Assembly: GCA_003557965.1 (NCBI GenBank)
Contig: PWND01000167.1
Location: 1-15,774 of the forward strand
Direction: 5' to 3'
Source: Bacteroidales bacterium
Lineage (GTDB): Bacteria > Bacteroidota > Bacteroidia > Bacteroidales > UBA7960
DNA length: 15,774 nucleotides
In this document: one piece after another, positions 1-8,154 of the stretch
Numbering within the stretch: the stretch's first letter is position 1
How the letters are laid out: each line of letters opens with the position of its first letter
Translations under genes and position numbers: made by a program
Notes under the pieces: generated by a model
What the model was told of the DNA's origin: nothing
Database searches by the model: none
The model's input: the letters and a program-made list of their open reading frames with translations, nothing else

Positions 1-25
1 AGTGTAACACTGTGGTTAAAAAACA

Positions 26-55
26 GGTTTGAGGTTTGGGGTTTGGGGTTTGGGG
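26..55. repeat. G-rich heptamer tandem repeat (GGTTTGG, about 4 copies)
   Basis: Four consecutive 7-bp units follow the pattern GGTTTGG, the first ending in A instead of G (units begin at 26, 33, 40 and 47, with a trailing GG). This yields G-runs at 33-34, 38-41, 45-48 and 52-55 separated by TTT, which has the form of a possible G-quadruplex. A further direct repeat, TGGGAAATT, follows at 59-67 and 75-83. Function is unknown. It may be a simple repeat prone to copy-number change, lying upstream of the promoter of the first gene. Confidence 0.7.
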
Positions 56-98
56 AAGTGGGAAATTGGTTGATTGGGAAATTTCGGACCGGGGATTT

Positions 99-129
99 TT
101 TGACAATCCAGCTTTATTGAGTATTTTTG
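99..129 (+). promoter_or_regulatory. Bacteroidota-type promoter upstream of the TspO-like gene
   Basis: TTTG at 99-102 and TATTTTTG at 122-129 are separated by 19 nt. This matches the Bacteroidota housekeeping consensus (-33 TTTG, 19-21 nt spacer, -7 TAnnTTTG) exactly. Transcription would start near 135, leaving a 5' UTR of roughly 120 nt before the ATG at 259. This is a motif match only. Confidence 0.55.
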
Positions 130-258
130 ATACTATTCAAAAATTAAGTATTCATGGCTTAATAATAATTGCAAAAACAATCAAACAGAAATAAGGCCTT
201 TATTTATAATAGAATACATGCTAAATCATAAGGGGTTTATTAACCAAAACTATAAAAA

Positions 259-975
259 ATGAAAATAATAAATATTGTATTTTTTGCGGTAATGGTAGTT
301 ATGAACTACCTTGCAAACGCTCTTCCAATAAATAACAAAACCACCGGGGAAGTTTCGGCAGCTTACGATAATTTATTTGTTCCGGCTGGTATTACATTTT
401 CAATTTGGGGAGTGATTTATTTGATGCTTCTTGTCTTTTGCATTTTACAGTTTAGGGAGCAGAACAAGGCTGTGATTAATATTATCGGCTGGGCTTTCGC
501 TGTAAGTTGCATACTTAACTCCCTTTGGATTTTGTCATGGCATTACGAGAAACTGCCAATATCATTAGTTATTATGATTGGGCTTTTGGCTTCACTTATT
601 TACATAAACTACCAGCTAAAAGACAGTCAGTTTGTTTTTGCAAAGGCAGCATTTGGCGTTTACCTTGGCTGGATATGTATTGCAACCATTGCAAATGTGT
701 CTGCTTTATTAGTTGGTTATAACTGGGGTGCCTGGGGTATTGATGAAAAAGTGTGGACAATAATAATCATTATTATCGGCTTAGCAATTACTGCATCAGC
801 ACTATATAAGCTTGAAAACCCGTTTTTAGGTTTTGCTGTAATTTGGGCCTTTGCAGGCATTATGCTCAACAGGATAAATGACCATACCATAATAGCATAC
901 ACAGCAATAGCAGCTATGATAATTATGGCAGCAATTACAATATTTGTGTTTTTCAAAAAACCTTTAGTTCAATAG
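259..975 (+). CDS. TspO/MBR-related tryptophan-rich membrane protein (long form)
   Basis: An integral membrane protein of 238 residues, related by motif to the TspO/MBR (tryptophan-rich sensory protein) family. Hydrophobic segments lie at about 1-20, 43-64, 73-95, 99-118, 127-152, 166-183, 188-205 and 209-232, so it has more membrane spans than the classical five-helix TspO of about 160 residues. Family-like motifs include FVPAGITFSIWGVIY (40-54), the LNSLW segment (86-90) and YLGWICIATIANV (135-147). TspO proteins bind porphyrins or other small hydrophobic molecules, but the ligand and role of this longer subgroup are not known to me. The ATG start is followed directly by a hydrophobic segment and preceded by an A-rich tract without a Shine-Dalgarno sequence. 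It is monocistronic, with its own promoter. Family assignment is fairly sure; function is open. Confidence 0.72.
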   Translation: MKIINIVFFAVMVVMNYLANALPINNKTTGEVSAAYDNLFVPAGITFSIWGVIYLMLLVFCILQFREQNKAVINIIGWAFAVSCILNSLWILSWHYEKLPISLVIMIGLLASLIYINYQLKDSQFVFAKAAFGVYLGWICIATIANVSALLVGYNWGAWGIDEKVWTIIIIIIGLAITASALYKLENPFLGFAVIWAFAGIMLNRINDHTIIAYTAIAAMIIMAAITIFVFFKKPLVQ

Positions 976-1051
976 CTGCAGACTCATCGGATAATTGGGG
1001 ATTAGGTGATTCGGGATTGGACGGGTGAAAGCTGGAGCTAAGCATTTTTAT

Positions 1052-1079
1052 CATTTTGTTTTTTTTAGAAGACAAAATG
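1052..1079. other. Inverted repeat between the TspO-like gene and the dipeptidase gene
   Basis: CATTTTGT at 1052-1059 and ACAAAATG at 1072-1079 form an 8-bp perfect inverted repeat around a T-rich 12-nt loop. It could act as a weak terminator for the upstream gene, but the T-run is inside the loop and not after the stem, so it is not a canonical intrinsic terminator. It lies just upstream of the next promoter and could equally be an operator. Confidence 0.35.
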
Positions 1080-1108
1080 TGTGTAATATCGTCAATTTAT
1101 TATTTTTG
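1078..1108 (+). promoter_or_regulatory. Promoter of the dipeptidase-glutaminase unit
   Basis: TATTTTTG at 1101-1108 matches the -7 consensus TAnnTTTG exactly. TGTG at 1078-1081, 19 nt upstream, matches the -33 TTTG in three of four positions. Transcription would start near 1115, leaving a short leader of about 23 nt before the ATG at 1138. Motif evidence only. Confidence 0.5.
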
Positions 1109-1137
1109 CTAAGTTTTAACCTTATAAAATAAAAAAC

Positions 1138-2781
1138 ATGAACAAATTTCTGTCACGATTTCTTTTTTCTGCATTAATCACAATTATGGTTAATTTTCAG
1201 GCTTATCCCTGTACAAATGTATTGGTATCACGCGGAGCAAGCACTGACGGTAGCGTAATGATAAGCTATTTATATGATATGGCCGGCTTTGCCCAGCCTT
1301 TGCATTTTTATCCGGGAGGCGAGTATAAAGAAGGTGATTCTTTATCGGTATATGGCTTCCAGGGCAGAGAGTTTTTAGGAAAAATTCACCAGGTTCCAAA
1401 AACTTACAAAGTTGTAGGCAACATGAATGAAAAGCAGGTATCAATAGCTGAAAGTACATTTACCGGCAGGCCTGAGCTTCATGGAGGTGATGGATTGTTT
1501 GATTATGGCAACCTGATATGGATAACTCTGCAGAGGGCCGGTTCTGCGCGGGAAGCAATAAAAATCATGACAGAACTTGCAAACACGTATGGGTACAAAG
1601 ATACCGGCGAAACATTCTCTATTGCCGATAAGAATGAGGTTTGGATGATGGATTTCATAGGTAAAGGTGAGCATGGGCGAGGTGCTGTATGGGTTGCCGC
1701 AAGGGTGCCTGACGGATATATTGCGGCTCATGCAAATCAATCAAGAATCAGAAAAATAAATTTCCGTGATAAAGATAATTGGATGTGGTCTGAAGATGTT
1801 GTTGACTTTGCACGTGAAATGGGTTGGTATCGCGGAAGAGACAGAAATTTCAGTTTCAGGGATGCTTACGACCCTCCTACCCCAACATCACTGCTGCTGT
1901 GTGAAAGCAGGGTGTGGAGTGTTTACAACAGGGCAGCACCCTCAAAGAATTTTTCAGCCGACTATTGGCGATGTGTTGAAGGAGCTGAGCCATATCCATT
2001 GTTTATCAAGCCAGATGAAAAGGTAAGCATAGAAGATATGATAGCATATGTCAGGGATCATTTTCATGACACTCCATATTATACAGGAAAGGGAATATCA
2101 TCAGGGCCATACAACAACCCTTACAGATGGCGCCCGGTGTTTTTTGAGCTTGAAGGTGACACTACCCGGTATGCATGGGAAAGGCCTATTTCTCAGCCGC
2201 AAACCGCTTTTTCATTCATAACACAAGCACGTAACTGGCTACCTGACGAAATAGGCGGGATTTGCTGGTACAGTGTTGACGACACTTACTCAAACGTTTT
2301 TATGCCTTTATATATGGGCATGACAGATGTGCCAAAATCATTAACAATCGCTGACCCGTTAGAGTTCGACTGGGATTCTGCTTTCTGGATATTTGATTTA
2401 TTGGCAAACTATTCCTATGGCCAATACAATATAATTATGCCGGAGATTAAAAAAGTGCAAAAAGAGCTTGAAAATCGCTCCATTAGCATGGTTAAAGCTG
2501 TTGATAAAGCGGCTCAAGAGCTTTATAAAGCCAACAAAGATTTAATGAGAGAATACTTAACTGACTTTAGCATTAATAATGCTGAATACAATGTAAGCAG
2601 GTGGAAAGAGCTTGGCTTTTATATATTTGCGAAATATAATGACAGATACATCAGGCTGGAAGATGACCCAAGGCCAGCTGTGAAGGGCATTGGGTATCCT
2701 GAAGAATTCCTGAGGCAAGCAGTTGAAGAACGGCCGGGATATTATGATTTAAAATGGCGTAACCCAGATGAAAAGGATTAA
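1138..2781 (+). CDS. Peptidase family C69 (U34) dipeptidase, exported
   Basis: A 547-residue protein that resembles the C69/PepD dipeptidases, N-terminal-nucleophile cysteine hydrolases that cleave a broad range of dipeptides. A hydrophobic signal sequence (about 1-22) is followed directly by Cys25 in the motif PCTNVLVSRGASTDGS; in this family the cysteine that starts the mature chain is the nucleophile. Other family-like segments are IAESTFTGRPEL (103-114), FSIADKNEVWMMDF (160-173) and GYIAAHANQSRIR (193-205). The length is normal for the family. The signal sequence suggests action in the periplasm or at the cell surface. The residues before Cys25 do not make a good lipobox, so a lipoprotein is less likely. 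The glutaminase gene starts 14 nt after the stop codon, which suggests co-transcription. Family call is confident; substrate preference is not visible. Confidence 0.88.
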   Translation: MNKFLSRFLFSALITIMVNFQAYPCTNVLVSRGASTDGSVMISYLYDMAGFAQPLHFYPGGEYKEGDSLSVYGFQGREFLGKIHQVPKTYKVVGNMNEKQVSIAESTFTGRPELHGGDGLFDYGNLIWITLQRAGSAREAIKIMTELANTYGYKDTGETFSIADKNEVWMMDFIGKGEHGRGAVWVAARVPDGYIAAHANQSRIRKINFRDKDNWMWSEDVVDFAREMGWYRGRDRNFSFRDAYDPPTPTSLLLCESRVWSVYNRAAPSKNFSADYWRCVEGAEPYPLFIKPDEKVSIEDMIAYVRDHFHDTPYYTGKGISSGPYNNPYRWRPVFFELEGDTTRYAWERPISQPQTAFSFITQARNWLPDEIGGICWYSVDDTYSNVFMPLYMGMTDVPKSLTIADPLEFDWDSAFWIFDLLANYSYGQYNIIMPEIKKVQKELENRSISMVKAVDKAAQELYKANKDLMREYLTDFSINNAEYNVSRWKELGFYIFAKYNDRYIRLEDDPRPAVKGIGYPEEFLRQAVEERPGYYDLKWRNPDEKD

Positions 2782-2795
2782 TAATATTGTTAAGA

Positions 2796-3710
2796 ATGAA
2801 CTATCAAACAATAATAGAAGAAGTTTCAAAAGAAATTAAGCTTACGAAAGATGAGGGTGTAGTAGCTTCATATATAGATGAGCTAAAAAAAATAAACCCT
2901 GAAAAGTTTGGTGTTCATCTTGTAACAACAAATAATGCTCATTTTTTTTATGGAGATTCAAATGAGAAGTTTTCACTGCAAAGTATAGCGAAAGTTTTTT
3001 CATTTGCTTATGCATACAGGATCTTTGGTGAAAAAATCTGGTCGCGGGTTGGCGTAGAACCATCCGGAACATCTTTCAATTCACTTCTGCAGTTGGAGCA
3101 TGACGCCGGCATTCCACGAAATCCTTTTATTAATGCCGGGGCAATAGTAATTTGCGATATTTTAGTGAGCCACTTAAAAGACCCTAAAAATGAACTGCTG
3201 GATTTTGTAAAGGGCTTATCTGATTGCAAAGATATTGACTACTGTGACAAAACAGCTTTATCGGAAAAACAAACAGGATATCGTAATGCTGCCCTTATCA
3301 ATCTAATGAAAGCTTTTGGAAATATTGAAAACGATATTGAGTTGGTATTGGATTTTTATTTTGATCTTTGTTCAATAAAAATGTCTTGCAAAGAGCTTTC
3401 CGAAACCTTTCTTTTTTTTGCAAACCAAGGGAAACATCCACGAACAGATGCTGAAATTCTAACATTAAGCCAGGCAAAAAGAATAAATGCAATAATGCAA
3501 ACCTGTGGGTTTTATGATGAAGCAGGTGAGTTTTCTTACAAAGTAGGCTTGCCGGGGAAAAGTGGCGTAGGCGGTGGAATTGTTGCATTACACCCTAATA
3601 AATACAGCATAGCTGTGTGGAGCCCGAGGTTAAACAAAAAAGGTAATTCTTACAGGGGAATTCAGTTTCTCGAACTATTTACTACGAAAACTGAAATGTC
3701 AATATTCTAG
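2796..3710 (+). CDS. glsA: Glutaminase (serine-dependent beta-lactamase-like family)
   Basis: Hydrolyses L-glutamine to L-glutamate and ammonia in the cytoplasm. With the ATG at 2796 the protein has 304 residues, close to the usual 305-310 of bacterial GlsA. The catalytic Ser-x-x-Lys motif is present as SIAK (Ser63, Lys66). Further family motifs are EPSGTSFNSL (88-97), the segment GIPRNPFINAGAI (105-117) and PGKSGVGGGI (253-262). A TTG three codons upstream (2787) is in frame, but the ATG is preferred as the standard codon and gives the usual family N-terminus. No signal peptide is seen. It lies 14 nt downstream of the C69 dipeptidase gene, so an operon is likely: the two could act in sequence, with dipeptides yielding glutamine that is deamidated to glutamate. 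Confidence 0.93.
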   Translation: MNYQTIIEEVSKEIKLTKDEGVVASYIDELKKINPEKFGVHLVTTNNAHFFYGDSNEKFSLQSIAKVFSFAYAYRIFGEKIWSRVGVEPSGTSFNSLLQLEHDAGIPRNPFINAGAIVICDILVSHLKDPKNELLDFVKGLSDCKDIDYCDKTALSEKQTGYRNAALINLMKAFGNIENDIELVLDFYFDLCSIKMSCKELSETFLFFANQGKHPRTDAEILTLSQAKRINAIMQTCGFYDEAGEFSYKVGLPGKSGVGGGIVALHPNKYSIAVWSPRLNKKGNSYRGIQFLELFTTKTEMSIF

Positions 3711-3720
3711 TAATTTTTCG

Positions 3721-3752
3721 ATTGTTTTTCTGAAAGATTTTGTTTCTTTTTG
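3721..3752 (+). promoter_or_regulatory. Possible promoter of the patatin-barrel gene
   Basis: ATTG at 3721-3724 and TCTTTTTG at 3745-3752 are separated by 20 nt, each one mismatch away from the Bacteroidota -33 (TTTG) and -7 (TAnnTTTG) consensus. Transcription would start near 3758. If correct, the in-frame TTG at 3750-3752 lies inside the -7 box and cannot be the start codon, which supports the ATG at 3783. Confidence 0.35.
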
Positions 3753-3782
3753 CACATTAAGCAAATTGGTTTTATTAAATCT

Positions 3783-6041
3783 ATGTTATTAAAAAGCAAA
3801 ATACCGTCAATTATACTTTTTTGCCTTGTATTCCTAATGAGTACAGGTATATATGCTCAAAAGTGCAATGAAAAAAAGGACTCACCAGGTGTAGGGCTAA
3901 CATTAAGTGGAGGGGGAGCCAGGGGGTTTGCACACATTGGAGTTTTGCATATTCTTGACAGCTTAGACGTTAGAGTTGATTACATAAGTGGCACAAGTAT
4001 CGGTGCATTAATTGGTGCCTTGTATGCTTCGGGGTACAGCGCTTCAGATATTGAAAAATTCATTTTGGAAACTGACTGGGATTTACTCTTTTCTTCAAGG
4101 GTTGATGTGTCGTATATACATCCGCGACATCGGGAAAGAGTTGGCCGCGAGATAATCAGCATACCCATAGAAAAAAGACGCTTTGTTATACCCACAGGGG
4201 CTATTGAAGGCCAGCAATTATGGAATGCCATGGGTGAAGTATTTTTCCCGGTAAACTTTGCCAATGATTTTTCAAAACTAAATAAGCCTTTTGCTTGTAT
4301 TGCAACAAATATTGAAACCGGAAGTGCAGTTGTATTAAATGATGGCAATTTAATAAAAGCAATACGAGCCAGTATGGCAATACCTTCTGTGTTTACTCCT
4401 GTAAATATTAACGGAGAGATGCTGGTTGACGGTGGTTCTGTAAACAATTTCCCGACAGATGTGGTTGTTGACATGGGTGCTGACTTTGTAATAGGAGTTA
4501 ATGTAGCCCGAGGGTTACGCCCTGAGCAGGAGCTTCGCACTCCTATAGATATTCTTTATCAGATGGCGTTTTTTCAGGATGCTAATACATTTCAAACAAA
4601 TCGTTATTTGGCCAATCTATACATAGAGCCTGCCCTCAGGGATGTATCAGTACTTGATTTTTCTGATGCTGCAGAAATAATTGAACAAGGCAGGGAAGCT
4701 GCAAGATTATTTATTCCTGATTTAATAGAAATCGCAGAGTTTTCCAAGCGGGAAAAAGAGTTGGAGCTTAAGCCCACTGATGATTTCAGATATGTGTTAG
4801 ATACAATAATTTTTGATGGGCTGAATAATGTTAAACCATGGTTTGTTAATAACAAGATTGGCCTTTTAAAAGGAGATACACTTACAGCCGACAATGTAAT
4901 AAAAAACATTAACTACTTGTATGCTACAGGCTATTTTAACCGAATTACATACTCTATGGTTGAGTCCGGAGATAACCAGGGAGTTGCGTTGGTCCTTAAT
5001 TTTGTTGAAAATCCACACAGCAGGCTTTCAGTTGCTTTCAACTACATGTCTTTTACCGGGCTTGGGCTGATTGGTGATTTTGAGAACAACAAGTTTTTCT
5101 TTTATAACACCACAGCATACGCTAAAGTATTGCTTGGTGAAAGGCCTGCATTAAAAGCAGGTATTGATTATTTCTTTGATGAGCCTCATAACTGGTGGAT
5201 AAACCTCGAAACACAGGCTCGTTATAACGATTATCCTATTACCGGCAATTTCAGGCAAACAGCAAAGTATGAACAAACTTACTGGAATACGGAATTAAGC
5301 TTTAACCGGGTTACAGGGCAGAACAGCTATGTGTCATCAGGAATTGCATACCAAAGACAAAGATATTCTCCACAGATGTTTTTAGTTGACTATCTGAGGG
5401 GCAGGGTAAATGCGTTAAATTTATTCGGAAAATGGCAGTACAATTCTCTCGACCGCTATTCATTTTCTAACATGGGGCAGCTTATCAACTTAAGCGCAGA
5501 GTTTTTCTTTAATCATAACACAAGGGTTACTTTTTACAATACCGATGATGAGATTATAGAAAATTTTGATGACGAGATTGATTTCAGCCATTTTTTAAGA
5601 GTTAATGCGTTATGGGGAAACAACAGGGTTATTAACCCAAGGTTAACCTCTTATTCAAACATTCAGGGTGCATACAACTTTTTTTACAACCAGGGCTTTG
5701 TAAATATGTTTAATATTGGAGGTTCTGTTTCGTACTTGAATAACCAGGTTGCATTTATGGGGTTAGATGAGTTTGGCGCTTTATCAAAAAGTATATTTGC
5801 TGCCGGAACAGGTTTAAGGTATAATGTATGGAGTGATTTTTACCTGTCAGGATATGTCAATTCTGCGGTATATAAGTTTGACTTTCTACACCTGGATAAA
5901 CTTACTTATGACAACATCATACTTGGTGCAGGAATAAACATTGGATACGATAGTGCTGCAGGGCCTTTGAAAATTACAATTTCATACAGCCCTCAAACAA
6001 GAAGGTTACTTACACACTTAAACCTTGGATGGTCATTTTAG
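3783..6041 (+). CDS. Patatin-like phospholipase with POTRA and BamA-type outer-membrane barrel
   Basis: A 752-residue predicted outer-membrane lipolytic protein. A signal peptide covers about 1-25 (hydrophobic core, then IYAQ). The patatin domain (about 36-320) has the oxyanion-hole motif GGGARG (43-48), the nucleophile motif GTSIG with Ser72, and DGG with Asp216, so the Ser-Asp dyad is intact. A POTRA-like segment follows (about 335-412: IIFDGLNNVKPWF, then a two-helix stretch ending in ATGYFNRI), and then a beta-rich barrel to the C-terminus, ending in LNLGWSF with a terminal aromatic, as expected for a barrel signal. This resembles the PlpD/type Vd autotransporter layout; in that family the patatin domain may be released or surface-exposed. 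The ATG at 3783 is chosen over an in-frame TTG at 3750 because it starts the signal peptide directly. It converges with the glycosyltransferase gene (103-bp gap). Physiological lipid substrate unknown. Confidence 0.9.
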   Translation: MLLKSKIPSIILFCLVFLMSTGIYAQKCNEKKDSPGVGLTLSGGGARGFAHIGVLHILDSLDVRVDYISGTSIGALIGALYASGYSASDIEKFILETDWDLLFSSRVDVSYIHPRHRERVGREIISIPIEKRRFVIPTGAIEGQQLWNAMGEVFFPVNFANDFSKLNKPFACIATNIETGSAVVLNDGNLIKAIRASMAIPSVFTPVNINGEMLVDGGSVNNFPTDVVVDMGADFVIGVNVARGLRPEQELRTPIDILYQMAFFQDANTFQTNRYLANLYIEPALRDVSVLDFSDAAEIIEQGREAARLFIPDLIEIAEFSKREKELELKPTDDFRYVLDTIIFDGLNNVKPWFVNNKIGLLKGDTLTADNVIKNINYLYATGYFNRITYSMVESGDNQGVALVLNFVENPHSRLSVAFNYMSFTGLGLIGDFENNKFFFYNTTAYAKVLLGERPALKAGIDYFFDEPHNWWINLETQARYNDYPITGNFRQTAKYEQTYWNTELSFNRVTGQNSYVSSGIAYQRQRYSPQMFLVDYLRGRVNALNLFGKWQYNSLDRYSFSNMGQLINLSAEFFFNHNTRVTFYNTDDEIIENFDDEIDFSHFLRVNALWGNNRVINPRLTSYSNIQGAYNFFYNQGFVNMFNIGGSVSYLNNQVAFMGLDEFGALSKSIFAAGTGLRYNVWSDFYLSGYVNSAVYKFDFLHLDKLTYDNIILGAGINIGYDSAAGPLKITISYSPQTRRLLTHLNLGWSF

Positions 6042-6144
6042 AATTTCTTAATTCTTTCGGATGAGTTATTCTTTTCTAATAAAACACCTGTTCAAAACTG
6101 TTTATGTTGGTTATAATTCCAAGGTCTTGAAGTACCTAAAAGTT

Positions 6145-7143
6145 TTACATAAATGATTTGCAAAAACTAATTATTTTTTCCTCATTTATTTCTTTCATGC
6201 ATTTAAAGTGCTTCTTCGGGCATTTTTTATGGCCAATTTTGCTACATGGCCTGCACTTTAAATTTTTGACTTCCTCAATAAGCGAAAGTTCATCATAGCC
6301 AGGCATATAGGGATACATCCCAAACTCCGGAATTGTATTTCCCCATACTGAAACTATTGGCTTATAAAAAGATGCTGATATATGCATCAACCCCGTATCA
6401 TGTGTTATTACAACCTTTGAATTAAAAGCCAGGTAAGCAGATTCATCAAGGTTGTATTTCCCACATGCGTTATATACATTGCTGCTACATTTATTTCTTA
6501 TTTCTTCACCATTTTCAAAATCATCCTTTCCTCCAAGCAATATTACAGGATAATTAAGTTTATTGCAAACAGATGCAATTTTTTCATTAGGCATCTTTTT
6601 GGTAAAGTGCATTCCACCAATAACAAAGCTTATATACCCGCTATTAAAAAAGCCGGCAAACTTGCTAACATCAATATTCTTTACTTCCGGCGACAAGTAA
6701 TATTCAAGCCCAAGGTTGTCATTTTTTATCCCCAGCTCTATTCCGGTATATATATAGCGATCAACAATATGAACTTTGGGCAGCATATCTTTTTTGAAGT
6801 TTACCATCAGCCATTTTTGTAAATTTATCTTTGGGAATGAGTATGCCTTTTTTCGTAATGACATTTTTACAATAGCTGATCGTATATTTTTGTGCAAATC
6901 AATTATATAATCATAGTTTTCTTTCTTCAATTTTTTACATAAGGTTTTTAAGCTGTCATCCAACACGTGTATTTTATCAATGTTGGGGTTGTTTTTTAAA
7001 ACAACCTGGAATTTTTTCTTAGTTACATAATGAATCTCTACTTCCTTATCCGGTATTTTTTTCAGGCATCTAACCAGGGGTGTTGTTAAAACAATATCAC
7101 CAATTGAGCTGAATCTTATTACCAGGACTTTTACTTTTTTCAT
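6145..7143 (-). CDS. Glycosyltransferase family 9 (heptosyltransferase-like)
   Basis: A 332-residue protein of the GT9 family, whose members transfer heptose or related sugars from nucleotide donors to the lipopolysaccharide core on the cytoplasmic face of the inner membrane. The N-terminal motif IRFSSIGDIVLTTPLVR (9-25) and the donor-site motif THDTGLMHISA (247-257) are hallmarks of the WaaC/WaaF group. A C-terminal cysteine cluster (Cys297, Cys300, Cys308, Cys315, in the pattern C-x2-C-x7-C-x6-C) is notable and could bind metal; I recall similar clusters in other Bacteroidota GT9 proteins. No membrane segment is seen. It stands 96 bp downstream of the methyltransferase gene on the same strand, so it may be read through from that operon, but no functional link is apparent. 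Exact sugar and acceptor cannot be told. Confidence 0.88.
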   Translation of the reverse strand: MKKVKVLVIRFSSIGDIVLTTPLVRCLKKIPDKEVEIHYVTKKKFQVVLKNNPNIDKIHVLDDSLKTLCKKLKKENYDYIIDLHKNIRSAIVKMSLRKKAYSFPKINLQKWLMVNFKKDMLPKVHIVDRYIYTGIELGIKNDNLGLEYYLSPEVKNIDVSKFAGFFNSGYISFVIGGMHFTKKMPNEKIASVCNKLNYPVILLGGKDDFENGEEIRNKCSSNVYNACGKYNLDESAYLAFNSKVVITHDTGLMHISASFYKPIVSVWGNTIPEFGMYPYMPGYDELSLIEEVKNLKCRPCSKIGHKKCPKKHFKCMKEINEEKIISFCKSFM

Positions 7144-7159
7144 ATATATTTGAATATAT
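7144..7159. promoter_or_regulatory. A/T dyad directly upstream of the glycosyltransferase start
   Basis: ATATATT (7144-7150) and AATATAT (7153-7159) form a 7-bp inverted repeat around TG, touching the start codon of the minus-strand gene. It could be an operator or could shape translation initiation. In DNA this rich in A and T it may also be chance. Confidence 0.2.
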
Positions 7160-7239
7160 TAGCAAGATGTAGATTAAGCTTATACTGATAAAACATCACA
7201 ATTAACGATTTTGAGTTGAACAACAGCTTATGCTCTTTA

Positions 7240-8154
7240 CTATATAAGTTTCGTCTGGATTTTTAATGGCTCAATTCTTTTTTCTGCAAGTTTAACATAC
7301 TCTTCATTAGTATCATATCCAACAAAAAATCTATCTGATTTTAGTGCTGCCACACCTGTTGTTCCGCTACCAATAAAAGGATCCAGGATAACATCGTTGG
7401 TAAATGAATATAGTTGAATCAGCCGATATGGTAATTCAATAGGAAATGGTGCAGGATGACCCACTCTTTTGGCACTTTCAGCATTCATTGTCCAGATAGA
7501 CTTAGTCCATTCCATAAACTGTTCTTTAGTTATGGTGTTTTTTCTGTTTTCCGCCTCTGTTTTTAATCTTTCTCTACGATATTCTCCTTTTGAAAAAACT
7601 AATATATACTCATGAATATCCCGCAAAATAGGGTTTGCTGCGCTTTGCCAACTTCCCCATGCTGTTGAAGGGCTGGCACTTGCGGCTTTGTTCCAAATAA
7701 TTTCTCCACGCATATTATATCCGATATCTATCATAATCTTAGATATATAGTCAGATAATGGTATATATGGTTTTCTGCCTAAATTAGCTACATTAATACA
7801 AGCACGGCCACCATTCACTAAAACTCTGTAAGTTTCACTAAAAGCCTTCTTAAGCAAATCTAAATATTCATTTAGAGACAAATCATTATCGTATACTTTT
7901 GAAACATTGTATGGTGGTGATGTAATCATTAAATGAACTGAATTATCTGGAATTTCTGTCATTTGTTCACATGAACCTAAGATAACCCGGTTTAAGTATT
8001 CCTCTGGAAACTGGTTGATTGTTTTAGGTAATTCTTTGTTTTGATGCAATTCTTTATACAATTTAGAATCATAAAATTTAGAAGAATCATGGTTTATTCT
8101 TCCATTTGTACCAAACGAACTACTCTTTGTGCCTTCTCTTTTGTAATTTTTCAT
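7240..8154 (-). CDS. Type II DNA methyltransferase, beta class, likely N4-cytosine
   Basis: Transfers a methyl group from S-adenosylmethionine to an exocyclic amino group in DNA and so protects host DNA from the adjacent nuclease. The 304-residue protein has the catalytic motif IV as TSPPY (78-82), motif X as HPAPFP (233-238) and the AdoMet-binding motif I as DPFIGSGTT (258-266). With motif IV near the N-terminus and motif I near the C-terminus it has the beta-class order. SPPY, instead of DPPY, is typical of N4-cytosine enzymes, although some N6-adenine enzymes deviate. The middle region (about 150-230), between the catalytic and C-terminal motifs, is the likely target-recognition part; specificity cannot be read from the sequence. 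Its ATG overlaps the stop of the upstream nuclease gene by 4 nt (ATGA), implying translational coupling. I see no separate promoter for it. Confidence 0.9.
   Translation of the reverse strand: MKNYKREGTKSSSFGTNGRINHDSSKFYDSKLYKELHQNKELPKTINQFPEEYLNRVILGSCEQMTEIPDNSVHLMITSPPYNVSKVYDNDLSLNEYLDLLKKAFSETYRVLVNGGRACINVANLGRKPYIPLSDYISKIMIDIGYNMRGEIIWNKAASASPSTAWGSWQSAANPILRDIHEYILVFSKGEYRRERLKTEAENRKNTITKEQFMEWTKSIWTMNAESAKRVGHPAPFPIELPYRLIQLYSFTNDVILDPFIGSGTTGVAALKSDRFFVGYDTNEEYVKLAEKRIEPLKIQTKLI

Noticed and set aside
3750..3782. TTG start at 3750 for the patatin-barrel gene
   Set aside because: It would add 11 residues before a normal signal peptide and lies within a likely -7 promoter element; the ATG at 3783 is a better start.
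3980..4540. 186-codon minus-strand frame inside the patatin gene
   Set aside because: It is antisense to a strongly supported coding region with catalytic motifs, and its product shows no recognisable family features.
6042..6144. Bidirectional terminator between the convergent patatin and glycosyltransferase genes
   Set aside because: Only a 4-bp stem (AGGT/ACCT near 6120-6136) is visible, with no adequate T-run on either strand.
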